DNA from: Betaproteobacteria bacterium
GTDB taxonomy: Bacteria; Pseudomonadota; Gammaproteobacteria; Burkholderiales; SG8-41
DNA length: 34,417 nucleotides
Assembly (NCBI GenBank): GCA_016199545.1
Contig: JACQGN010000206.1
Coordinates: 1-34,417, forward strand
Direction: 5' to 3'
Shown here: positions 1-6,034 of the stretch, piece by piece
Position numbering within the stretch: position 1 is the first letter of the stretch
Layout of the letters: the number at the start of each line of letters is the position of its first letter
Notes under the pieces: generated by a model
The model's database searches: none
Seen by the model: the letters and a program-made list of their open reading frames with translations, nothing else
What the model was told of the DNA's origin: nothing
Translations under genes and position numbers: made by a program

Positions 1-467
1 ACGCGATCCTGGTGAAGGGCGACGCGGTCGGGCAGACGATGTATTACGGAGCCGGGGCGGGCGCGGAGCCGACGGCCTCAGCGGTCGTCGCCGACCTTGT
101 CGACGTCGCACGCATGATGACGGCTGATCCGGAGCACCGGGTGCCGCATCTCGCGTTCCAGCCCGATCGCCTCTCCGATCTGCCGATACTGCCCATCGGC
201 GAAGTCGAGACGCGCTACTACCTGCGGATGCGGGTTCTGGACCGCCCCGGCGTTCTGGCGGACATCACGCACGTGCTCGCGGATCTCGGCATATCGATCG
301 AGGCCATGGTGCAGAAGGAACCGCATGGGGGCGAGGAACAGGTGACCATCATCATGCTGACGCACCTGACGCTGGAGAAGCACGTGGAGGCGGCGCTGCG
401 GCGCGTAGAGGCGCTGCCGGTGGTGTCCGGGAAGGTCACGCGCATCCGCCTTGAAGAGTTGAACTGA
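1..467 (+). CDS. hom: Homoserine dehydrogenase, C-terminal part (partial)
   Basis: This is the 3' end of an NADP-dependent homoserine dehydrogenase, which reduces aspartate semialdehyde to homoserine in the threonine/methionine branch. The reading frame is open from base 3, so the gene starts outside the window. The first visible residues ([20 protein letters not shown]) match the end of the catalytic domain. From about base 205 a C-terminal ACT domain follows ([17 protein letters not shown]), which is the usual site of threonine feedback binding in this family. Threonine synthase begins one base after the stop, so the two genes are very probably co-transcribed. Seen: frame and motifs. Known: family and pathway. 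Confidence 0.95.
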   Translation, partial: AILVKGDAVGQTMYYGAGAGAEPTASAVVADLVDVARMMTADPEHRVPHLAFQPDRLSDLPILPIGEVETRYYLRMRVLDRPGVLADITHVLADLGISIEAMVQKEPHGGEEQVTIIMLTHLTLEKHVEAALRRVEALPVVSGKVTRIRLEELN

Positions 468-468
468 G

Positions 469-1587
469 ATGCACTACACGGGATTGATCGAAAAATACCG
501 CGACCGGCTGCCGGTTGCCGCCGGCACCCGCCCGGTGTCGCTGAACGAGGGCGGCACGCCGCTCATCGAGTTGGTGAACCTGCCGCGACTCATCGGCAAG
601 CGCGTGCGCATCTTCGCGAAATTCGAGGGGCTCAATCCCACCGGGTCGTTCAAGGATCGGGGCATGACGATGGCGGTGACGAAAGCGGTGGAAGCGGGCG
701 CGCGCGCCATCATCTGCGCGTCAACCGGCAATACCTCAGCCGCCGCGGCGGCGTACGCTGCGCGTGCCGGAATCGCCTGTTTCGTGCTGATTCCGGAAGG
801 CAAGATCGCGCTGGGCAAGCTCGCGCAGGCCATGATGCACGGTTCGGTCGTGATCCAGATTCGCGGCAACTTCGATGACGGCATGCGCCTGGTACAGGAA
901 ATCGCGAAGACGATGCCGGTGAGCATCGTCAACTCCATCAATCCGTTCCGCCTGCAGGGTCAGAAGACCATCGCATTCGAAGTGATCGAGGCGTTGGGCG
1001 ATGCGCCGGATTACCACGCGCTGCCGGTCGGCAACGCGGGGAACATCACCGCGCACTGGATCGGCTACTCGGAGGCCGTGTGCCAGAACACGCTCGCCTG
1101 CGCGCTGTGCGAAGGCAGGTGCGGACATCACAGGACGAAAATCGCGACGCGCCGCCCGATCATGCTGGGCTACCAGGCAGCCGGTGCGGCGCCCCTCCTG
1201 CGCGGGAGGCCGGTCGAGAACCCGGAAACCGTCGCCACGGCAATCCGCATTGGCAACCCGGTATCGTGGCAACAGGCGGTCGCCGCGCAGCGGGAGTCGG
1301 GGGGGTGGTTCGGGGAATGCGCGGATGAGGAAATCCTGCGCGTGCAGAAGCTGCTCGCGCAGGCGGAAGGGATATTCTGCGAGCCCGCATCAGCCGCGTC
1401 GGTGGCGGGCCTCATCCAGGATCTCAATGCCGGACGGGTGAAAGAGGGCAGCACGATCGCGTGCACGTTGACCGGCCACGGCCTCAAGGACCCCGATACG
1501 GCGATTGCGCAGTGCGAGGCTCCGGTCACCGTCGCCGCGGAGCGCGGCGCGATCGAGCGCGTGATTCGTGAAAATCTGAATATCTAG
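469..1587 (+). CDS. thrC: Threonine synthase
   Basis: A PLP enzyme of 372 residues that converts O-phosphohomoserine to threonine. The PLP lysine is K62 in [11 protein letters not shown] and the phosphate-binding loop is GNAGN at 188–192. The C-terminal half carries the family block AIRIGNP. It belongs to the shorter ThrC class that lacks the long N-terminal domain of E. coli ThrC. The start follows the hom stop by one base. Oddity: between GYSEA and RRPIMLGYQ there is a segment that I judge about 13 residues longer than in typical relatives, with C205, C211, C214 and C218 followed by H220 and H221. It is either a metal-site-like insertion or a pair of compensating frameshifts. The TAG stop sits in an 8-bp palindrome (TAGCGCTA) shared with the convergent nadC stop. 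Confidence 0.95.
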   Translation: MHYTGLIEKYRDRLPVAAGTRPVSLNEGGTPLIELVNLPRLIGKRVRIFAKFEGLNPTGSFKDRGMTMAVTKAVEAGARAIICASTGNTSAAAAAYAARAGIACFVLIPEGKIALGKLAQAMMHGSVVIQIRGNFDDGMRLVQEIAKTMPVSIVNSINPFRLQGQKTIAFEVIEALGDAPDYHALPVGNAGNITAHWIGYSEAVCQNTLACALCEGRCGHHRTKIATRRPIMLGYQAAGAAPLLRGRPVENPETVATAIRIGNPVSWQQAVAAQRESGGWFGECADEEILRVQKLLAQAEGIFCEPASAASVAGLIQDLNAGRVKEGSTIACTLTGHGLKDPDTAIAQCEAPVTVAAERGAIERVIRENLNI

Positions 1588-1589
1588 CG

Positions 1590-2429
1590 CTAAGCTCCTG
1601 TATCAAAGCGCAGAGAAAAATCTGCCGCCTTGATGTCCTTGGTGAGCGCGCCGATCGAGATCCGGTCAACGCCTGTTTCCGCCACGGCGCCCACCATGTC
1701 GAGCGTTATGCCGCCGGAGGCCTCCAGCCTGGCACGGCCCGCCGCGATGCGAACCGCTTCGCGCATCGACTCGAGATCCATGTTGTCGAGCAGGATCATG
1801 GTGGCGCCCGCGGCGAGTGCTTCCTTCAGCTGCTCCAGCGTCTCCACCTCGACCTGCGTCCAGATGCCTTCGCGCGCGATCTTCGCGGCCGCCGCAAGCA
1901 CGGCTGTCACGCCGCCGGCCGCGGCGATGTGGTTTTCCTTGATGAGTATCGCGTCGTAGAGGCCCAGCCGGTGATTGATGCCGCCGCCGATCCGAACCGC
2001 GTACTTCTGAGCGAGCCGCAGCCCAGGCATAGTCTTGCGCGTGTCCACGATAGCGGCGCGCGTGCCGGCGACCGCATCAACGTATTGCCGCGTAGCGGTT
2101 GCTACCGCACTTAGCGTCTGCAGGAAATTGAGGGCCGTACGCTCGGCGGTGACGAGCGCGCGCGCCTTTCCATGGAGGGTGCAGACCCTGCTTCCGGCAC
2201 CTACCCGTGCGCCTTCGGCGGCTGTCCACTGTATGGTGACGGCCTCATCCAGCCTGCGAAAACTGGCGTCGAACCATGGCTGGCCGCACAGGACGGCTGG
2301 ACGGCGACACACCACATAGGCGCTCGCAACCTGCCCGGCGGGCGTGAGGAGCGCGGACCAGTCGCACGCGCCGATGTCTTCGGCGAGCGCTGCGGCTACG
2401 TTGCGCCCGATTTCAGATGCCAAATCCAT
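1590..2429 (-). CDS. nadC: Nicotinate-nucleotide pyrophosphorylase (carboxylating)
   Basis: Quinolinate phosphoribosyltransferase of 279 residues; it makes nicotinate mononucleotide from quinolinate and PRPP in de novo NAD synthesis. Family motifs are visible in order: the ERTALNFLQTLSA helix, VDTRKTMPGLR, KYAVRIGGGINHR, the EVEVETLEQ-like strand VEVETLEQLKEAL, LLDNMD, EASGGI, and the closing GVDRISIGALT. Length is normal for the family. It converges on thrC with only two bases between the stop codons, and no terminator with a U-run is visible there. No nadA or nadB lies next to it in the window. Confidence 0.95.
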   Translation of the reverse strand: MDLASEIGRNVAAALAEDIGACDWSALLTPAGQVASAYVVCRRPAVLCGQPWFDASFRRLDEAVTIQWTAAEGARVGAGSRVCTLHGKARALVTAERTALNFLQTLSAVATATRQYVDAVAGTRAAIVDTRKTMPGLRLAQKYAVRIGGGINHRLGLYDAILIKENHIAAAGGVTAVLAAAAKIAREGIWTQVEVETLEQLKEALAAGATMILLDNMDLESMREAVRIAAGRARLEASGGITLDMVGAVAETGVDRISIGALTKDIKAADFSLRFDTGA

Positions 2430-2476
2430 CGATTTCCTCTATATTTGTGAGGCGCCAAGGAATATGTCGCGGCGCC

Positions 2477-2567
2477 TCTTCCCTCATCCCCAACCCTTCT
2501 CCCGAGGAGAGAAGGGAGCATCGTGCTTCCCTCGCCCATCGGGAGAGGGACCGAGGGTGAGGGAAGA
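2477..2567. repeat. REP-like imperfect palindrome
   Basis: Two 28-base arms (2477–2504 and 2540–2567) are inverted complements at 22 of 28 positions. Each arm is rich in CCCTC/CTCCC on one strand. The 35-base centre holds a weaker nested inverted repeat around GGGAGCA / TGCTTCCC. The element fills the space between the divergent nadC and the glutamate-synthase-like gene. Seen: the symmetry. Known: intergenic palindromes of this CCCTCACCC…GGGTGAGGG style are common as dispersed REP-like elements in Proteobacteria. Inferred: this is one such element rather than a gene-specific regulator. Confidence 0.7.
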
Positions 2568-2604
2568 TTGGTCGACGGTCGATTCTAACGCCAACGGGGG
2601 AAGC

Positions 2605-4122
2605 ATGGACGGCATGATGACTGTGGTGTCCTACGGTCTGGGCACCGTGATGGGATTCGGGCTGATCGGCTGGCTGGTGGTGGCGATCATTCAGGACGTA
2701 ACCCAGAAGAAACACACCGTCCTGCGCAACTATCCGGTCATTGGACGGCTGCGTTTTTTCTTCGAGGACCTCGGCGAGTATTTCCGGCAGTACTTTTTTA
2801 TGGGCGACCGTGCCGAGATGCCGTTCAATCGCGCAACACGCGGCTGGGTGTACAAGGAGGCGAAGAACGAAGGCGGGATCATTGGCTTCGGGTCGACCAA
2901 CGATCTGCGCGAGCCGGGCTCCATCCTGTTCGTGAACCATCCGTATCCGGTGCTGGAGGAGGATCGGCTGCCGACGCCGGCCCTTGTCATCGGCGAAGGT
3001 TTTTGCCAGCATCCGTTCGAGGCGAAGTCCATCGTCAACATCAGCGGGATGAGCTTCGGTGCGATCTCGGCCCCGTCCGTGCGCGCGCTCTCACGCGGGG
3101 CTGCCGCCGCCGGCTGCTACATGGATACCGGAGAGGGCGGACTGTCGCCGTACCATCTCGACGGCGGGTGCGACGTCATCATGCAGATCGGCACCGCCAA
3201 GTACGGGATCCGCAATCCCGACGGCAGCTTCTCGCCCGAAAAGGCGAAGGAACTCGCCAAGGTGGTCAAGGCTTTCGAGATCAAGCTGTCGCAGGGCGCC
3301 AAGCCCGGCAAGGGCGGCGTGCTGCCGGGCGGCAAGGTGACCGAGGAGATTGCGGCGATCCGCGGCATCCCCGCCGGGCAGGATTCGATCAGCCCCAATC
3401 GCCACCGCGACATCGCCAATGTCGACGACCTGCTGGACAAGGTGGCGTTCATCCGCGATCTCACCGGCCGGCCGGTCGGCGTTAAAACGGCGATAGGCGG
3501 GCGGGGATTCATCAACGAGTTGTGCGAAGCCGTGTTGAAACGGGGCCGCGATTACGCGCCCGATTTCCTTGCGATCGACGGGGCCGAAGGCGGCAGCGGC
3601 GCGGCTCCCCAGACGCTGATGGACCACATGGCGCTGCCGATCGCGGAAGCGCTGCCACGCGTCGTCGATTCGCTGATCCAGTCCGATCTGAAAGGCCGCA
3701 TCCGCGTCATCGCCGCCGGAAAACTCGTCACCTCCGCGCGGGCTGCGTGGGCGTTGTGCGTAGGCGCCGACCTCGTCAACACGGCGCGCGGCTTCATGTT
3801 TTCGCTGGGCTGCATACAGGCGATGCGCTGCCACCAGAATACCTGCCCGACCGGCGTCACCACGCACAACAAGCGGTTGCAGCGCGGGCTGGTGGTGGAG
3901 GAGAAATGCCTGCGGGTCGCCAACTATTGCCGCAACATGAACAAGGAGATCGACATGATCGCGCACTCCTGCGGCTGCCGCCACGCGCGCGAGTTGAAGC
4001 GCGAGCACGTGCGCATCGTGCAGACGGCGAATCAGAGCATCGCTCTCAACATGCTTTATCCGTATCCAGCCGTCGGTTCGCGCGGAGAGGCGCGGCGCGC
4101 GGCGGAAAGCGTAGCAGCCTGA
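2605..4122 (+). CDS. FMN-binding glutamate synthase family protein, membrane-anchored
   Basis: A 505-residue protein related to the FMN/Fe-S domain of GltB. I start it at ATG 2605, behind a GGGGGAAG ribosome site, rather than at the much longer open frame that runs through the upstream palindrome. Residues about 7–30 form one transmembrane helix. The catalytic barrel follows, with NISGMSFGAIS near 145–155, GAKPGKGG near 231, SPNRHRDI and the FMN-phosphate block IDGAEGGSGAAP near 324–335. C403, C409 and C414 in the CxxxxxCxxxxCP pattern match the 3Fe-4S ligands of glutamate synthase. There is no glutaminase domain, so the substrate is unknown. A CDGSH iron-sulfur gene follows after 21 bases and probably shares its transcript. 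Confidence 0.88.
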   Translation: MDGMMTVVSYGLGTVMGFGLIGWLVVAIIQDVTQKKHTVLRNYPVIGRLRFFFEDLGEYFRQYFFMGDRAEMPFNRATRGWVYKEAKNEGGIIGFGSTNDLREPGSILFVNHPYPVLEEDRLPTPALVIGEGFCQHPFEAKSIVNISGMSFGAISAPSVRALSRGAAAAGCYMDTGEGGLSPYHLDGGCDVIMQIGTAKYGIRNPDGSFSPEKAKELAKVVKAFEIKLSQGAKPGKGGVLPGGKVTEEIAAIRGIPAGQDSISPNRHRDIANVDDLLDKVAFIRDLTGRPVGVKTAIGGRGFINELCEAVLKRGRDYAPDFLAIDGAEGGSGAAPQTLMDHMALPIAEALPRVVDSLIQSDLKGRIRVIAAGKLVTSARAAWALCVGADLVNTARGFMFSLGCIQAMRCHQNTCPTGVTTHNKRLQRGLVVEEKCLRVANYCRNMNKEIDMIAHSCGCRHARELKREHVRIVQTANQSIALNMLYPYPAVGSRGEARRAAESVAA

Positions 4123-4143
4123 TGACCCATAGAGGAGATCAAC

Positions 4144-4368
4144 ATGGCGAGGATCGTAATGCGCATGGCGATCGGCCCCCACAAGGTGATCGTGGGGAGT
4201 GAAACGAAATTCATCTGCGGCTGCGGACTCTCGAAAAACCAGCCGTTCTGCGACGGCACTCACAAGACGACGGCCCAAACGGAAGAACCCGGCCGCGTGT
4301 ACTGGTACGACCAGGAGGGGCATCGCCACGAATGCCTGGAGAGTTTCCCGGGCATCAGGAGCGCTTAG
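4144..4368 (+). CDS. CDGSH-type iron-sulfur protein
   Basis: A 74-residue protein with one CDGSH domain. The 2Fe-2S ligands are C25, C27, C36 and H40 in CGCGLSKNQPFCDGTH, the family signature. Proteins of this family bind a redox-active cluster with one histidine ligand; the physiological role of short bacterial members is mostly unclear. A good ribosome site (GAGGAG) precedes ATG 4144. It lies 21 bases after the glutamate-synthase-like gene, and the pairing of two Fe-S proteins suggests electron transfer or cluster handling between them (inference). A long perfect hairpin begins at its stop codon. Confidence 0.9.
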   Translation: MARIVMRMAIGPHKVIVGSETKFICGCGLSKNQPFCDGTHKTTAQTEEPGRVYWYDQEGHRHECLESFPGIRSA

Positions 4369-4400
4369 GATTTTGTCGAACTTGAGCTCGACAAAATCCT
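4367..4400. terminator. Perfect hairpin at the CDGSH stop codon
   Basis: A 13-bp perfect stem (4367–4379 with 4388–4400, AGGATTTTGTCGA and its complement) encloses an 8-base loop. It starts on the last two bases of the CDGSH stop codon and lies between two convergent genes, so it probably ends transcription in both directions. There is no clear U-run on either strand, so classical intrinsic termination is not certain. Confidence 0.6.
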
Positions 4401-4412
4401 TCCGACAGGAAA

Positions 4413-5006
4413 CTATCGTTCGATCCAGTAGATCGCCAGCACCAGCGCAGACAGCGCGAGTTCCGCGAGCGTGACCAGCAGGATGATGAAGGTGATGCGG
4501 CGCGCCGCAGGCTTCATCGGCACCCACACCTGCCGCATGTACCAGCGCCAGATGGCGAAGCCGCCCCAGCGTGCGTCGCGTCGCAGGTAGTCCTGCAGCG
4601 CAACCCCCCACGCGTGCAGGCTGCGGTCCACCTCCGCCGTGTCCCGTGCGCCCGCGGCAGCCTCTCCCGGGTAGATGTCGGTGATCTTCAGCCGGCTGCC
4701 GCCGGGCGCGGGTGTGATCTCAAAACGGGCTGACTGCTTGATGCCCCGATCGAAGTGCACCGTGTAGTCTTCCGGCGATCCCGGGGCCGGTGTGAGCCGC
4801 AGTTCAAAGTCGCGGCCGTTGCTGTGGTTGCGCCAGGCCCCGGCGGCTTCGGCCCCGCCGTGGGGTGCCGGGCGCCAGTACCGGAATTCCAGGTAGGGGT
4901 TGATCCGGTAGAGCCGCTCCAGGTCCCGGCAGAACTCGGCAAGTCGGGTGGGTGGAAGAGCCGTATCGACGATGACCCACGCGGCGTCGAGTGGCGAATC
5001 GTTCAC
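4413..5006 (-). CDS. SRPBCC-like protein with C-terminal membrane helix (hypothetical)
   Basis: A 197-residue protein. The first about 150 residues look like a START/polyketide-cyclase-like (SRPBCC) ligand-binding fold: an N-terminal helix-rich stretch, then alternating strands such as YTVHFDRGI, ARFEITPAPGG and SRLKITDIYPG. Residues about 170–193 are one transmembrane helix (ITFIILLVTLAELALSALVL), so the domain is probably held at the inner membrane. It starts at GTG 5006, and GTGA overlaps the stop of the preceding short universal-stress-like gene, indicating translational coupling. The fold is judged by eye, and no ligand or partner can be named. Confidence 0.6.
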   Translation of the reverse strand: MNDSPLDAAWVIVDTALPPTRLAEFCRDLERLYRINPYLEFRYWRPAPHGGAEAAGAWRNHSNGRDFELRLTPAPGSPEDYTVHFDRGIKQSARFEITPAPGGSRLKITDIYPGEAAAGARDTAEVDRSLHAWGVALQDYLRRDARWGGFAIWRWYMRQVWVPMKPAARRITFIILLVTLAELALSALVLAIYWIER

Positions 5007-5227
5007 TCGGGATAGGGCGCTACCAGCAGCGGCGCAGCGAGCCCCCTGACCAGTCCTTCGACTTGCATGCGTGAGCGCAGCCCCGGCATGCCGCGCCAGA
5101 AATCCGGGACGACAGTCAGGTGAAAAAGCGTGGCGCCCGGCATGGCCAGCGCGAGGGCGATGCTCTCGGCGGCGCGGGCGCCCGGCGTGCCGTGGCTCGC
5201 AAGCAGGATGCGCTGCGGCTGTAGCAT
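5003..5227 (-). CDS. Universal stress protein-like, shortened (possible internal deletion)
   Basis: Only 74 residues, against about 140–150 for UspA-family proteins. The N-terminal part (PQRILLASHGTPGARAAE, then GATLFHLTVVPDFWRGM) matches the first strand, helix and second strand of a Usp domain. The C-terminal part (GLRSRMQVEGLVRGLAAPLL) matches the final helix and strand. The middle, normally holding the ATP-binding GxxGxxG loop, is missing. The frame is intact, so this looks like an in-frame internal deletion and may be non-functional. Its stop overlaps the downstream start by GTGA. Alternative: a genuine minimal protein. Confidence 0.5.
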   Translation of the reverse strand: MLQPQRILLASHGTPGARAAESIALALAMPGATLFHLTVVPDFWRGMPGLRSRMQVEGLVRGLAAPLLVAPYPE

Positions 5228-5231
5228 TATG

Positions 5232-5265
5232 AGGAATTCGCCAGCGAAACCGCTGGCGAATTCCT
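5232..5265. terminator. 15-bp perfect hairpin at the stop of the 39-residue gene
   Basis: AGGAATTCGCCAGCG (5232–5246) and its exact complement (5251–5265) are separated by four bases. On the minus strand the stem begins inside the TAG stop of the small membrane-protein gene. The downstream gene on the same strand starts only 5 bases later at 5227, so the hairpin may reduce or attenuate read-through rather than fully separate transcripts. No U-run follows. Confidence 0.6.
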
Positions 5266-5383
5266 AGACGAACAGGTAGATGAGCAAGGCGATCGCGAGC
5301 GCGAGACCGAGCGCCACGAAATCCTCGGCACGGTCGTTCTTGAAGATGGTCAGCGCCGAGCCGCGGTCGAATTTGTCTTCCAT
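5264..5383 (-). CDS. 39-residue single-pass membrane peptide
   Basis: A very short gene: ATG 5383 preceded by AAAAAGG at a suitable distance, TAG at 5264. The first half is charged (MEDKFDRGSALTIFKNDRAE). The second half is one hydrophobic helix (DFVALGLALAIALLIYLFV) ending at the C-terminus. It lies 13 bases downstream of the sulfate-exporter-like remnant on the same strand and was probably its partner or accessory small subunit. I do not recognise a named family. The clean start, ribosome site and amphipathic layout argue that it is real, though its partner gene is broken. Confidence 0.6.
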   Translation of the reverse strand: MEDKFDRGSALTIFKNDRAEDFVALGLALAIALLIYLFV

Positions 5384-5396
5384 GAGCGCACCTTTT

Positions 5397-5700
5397 TCAA
5401 ATGGTTTCGTGGACCAGCAGCAGTACCACGATCAAGGATCCCACCGCCTTGATCACGCCGACGATCGAGCCGATGACGAGCGGCTGCCCGCCCGCCTGGC
5501 GGATCGAGGACAGCGTGATCTGCATGCCTAGACCGACCAGCCCGAATGTGAAGAACCACGCAAAATTATCGATTTCCTTGCCGCTTCGCTTGTCGACCCG
5601 CTTCATCACCTTGTCGCTGTTGTCGAAAAAGGCGCCCTGGTAGTGACGCGCTGGCGCAAAGATGCCAGTCGAAGACAGCAGGAACATCAGAATGAAACCT
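5397..5700 (-). pseudogene. C-terminal remnant of a sulfate exporter-like (YeiH/UPF0324-type) membrane protein
   Basis: About 100 residues remain, starting near FILMFLLSSTGIFAP and ending with two hydrophobic helices (WFFTFGLVGLGMQITL and PLVIGSIVGVIKAVGSLIVV). The pattern WFFTFGLVGLG…GGQPLVIG resembles the end of the putative sulfate exporter family. There is no N-terminal half: upstream, the frame runs into unrelated sequence at about 5695–5700. It cannot be a working transporter. The family call rests on recall of the C-terminal pattern and is moderate. Confidence 0.45.
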
Positions 5701-5793
5701 GGCGGACGCCTTCCCGCGAAAGACGCGGTACGAGTAAGCAGTGTACGCGATGGGAAATGGCAGCACGATTTCTTTGCCCAATTCCAGTTCATC
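5695..5793 (-). pseudogene. Possible C-terminal remnant of cytochrome bd oxidase subunit II
   Basis: A 33-residue stretch in a different frame from the exporter remnant. It contains EIVLPFPIAYTAYSYRVFRG, which resembles the last transmembrane helix and tail of CydB (…LPxIxAYTAYSYxVFRGK). No other part of cydB is present and no cydA is nearby. The piece is joined directly to the ThiS-like remnant upstream and the exporter remnant downstream. The assignment is based on a short match and is tentative. Confidence 0.35.
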
Positions 5794-5799
5794 ACATTG

Positions 5800-5955
5800 T
5801 TATCCGCCGCTCAAGACGCTGATGATCGTGACTTCATCACCATCGCCGACCGCGCTTGGTACCAAGTCTTGCCTGCGTCGGTCAATCGGAATACCGTAGG
5901 TCCGAGATGGCCGAAGTGCGCAGGCCAGCCGGGCCGGATCGTCTGCCAAGTTCAT
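5800..5955 (-). pseudogene. Possible ThiS/MoaD-like sulfur-carrier remnant
   Basis: A 51-codon frame from ATG 5955 whose last residues, [15 protein letters not shown], match the beta-strand and obligatory C-terminal Gly-Gly tail of ThiS/MoaD-type sulfur carriers. The front of the domain is missing or unrecognisable, and full members have about 65–90 residues. It is the first of three adjacent minus-strand gene ends. Alternative: a short unrelated frame that happens to end in GG. Confidence 0.35.
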
Positions 5956-5977
5956 GAAAGAACAACTGAACCAAGTA

Positions 5978-6005
5978 CTTGAAATGTGGTGCTGACCCCC
6001 AATAT
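5978..6005 (+). promoter_or_regulatory. Sigma-32 (heat-shock) promoter of clpB
   Basis: CTTGAA at 5978–5983 and CCCCAATAT at 5997–6005 are separated by 13 bases. This matches the RpoH consensus (CTTGAA, 13–17 bases, CCCCATNT) well. The site lies about 30 bases before the clpB ATG at 6035, which is the expected place for heat-shock control of this chaperone. Confidence 0.75.
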
Positions 6006-6034
6006 CGCTGGTAACCCGGATCGAAAGAGACGCC

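Noticed and set aside
3091-4611. A 506-codon open frame antisense to the glutamate-synthase-like gene
   Set aside because: Shadow frame that crosses two real genes and an intergenic hairpin; no recognisable motif.
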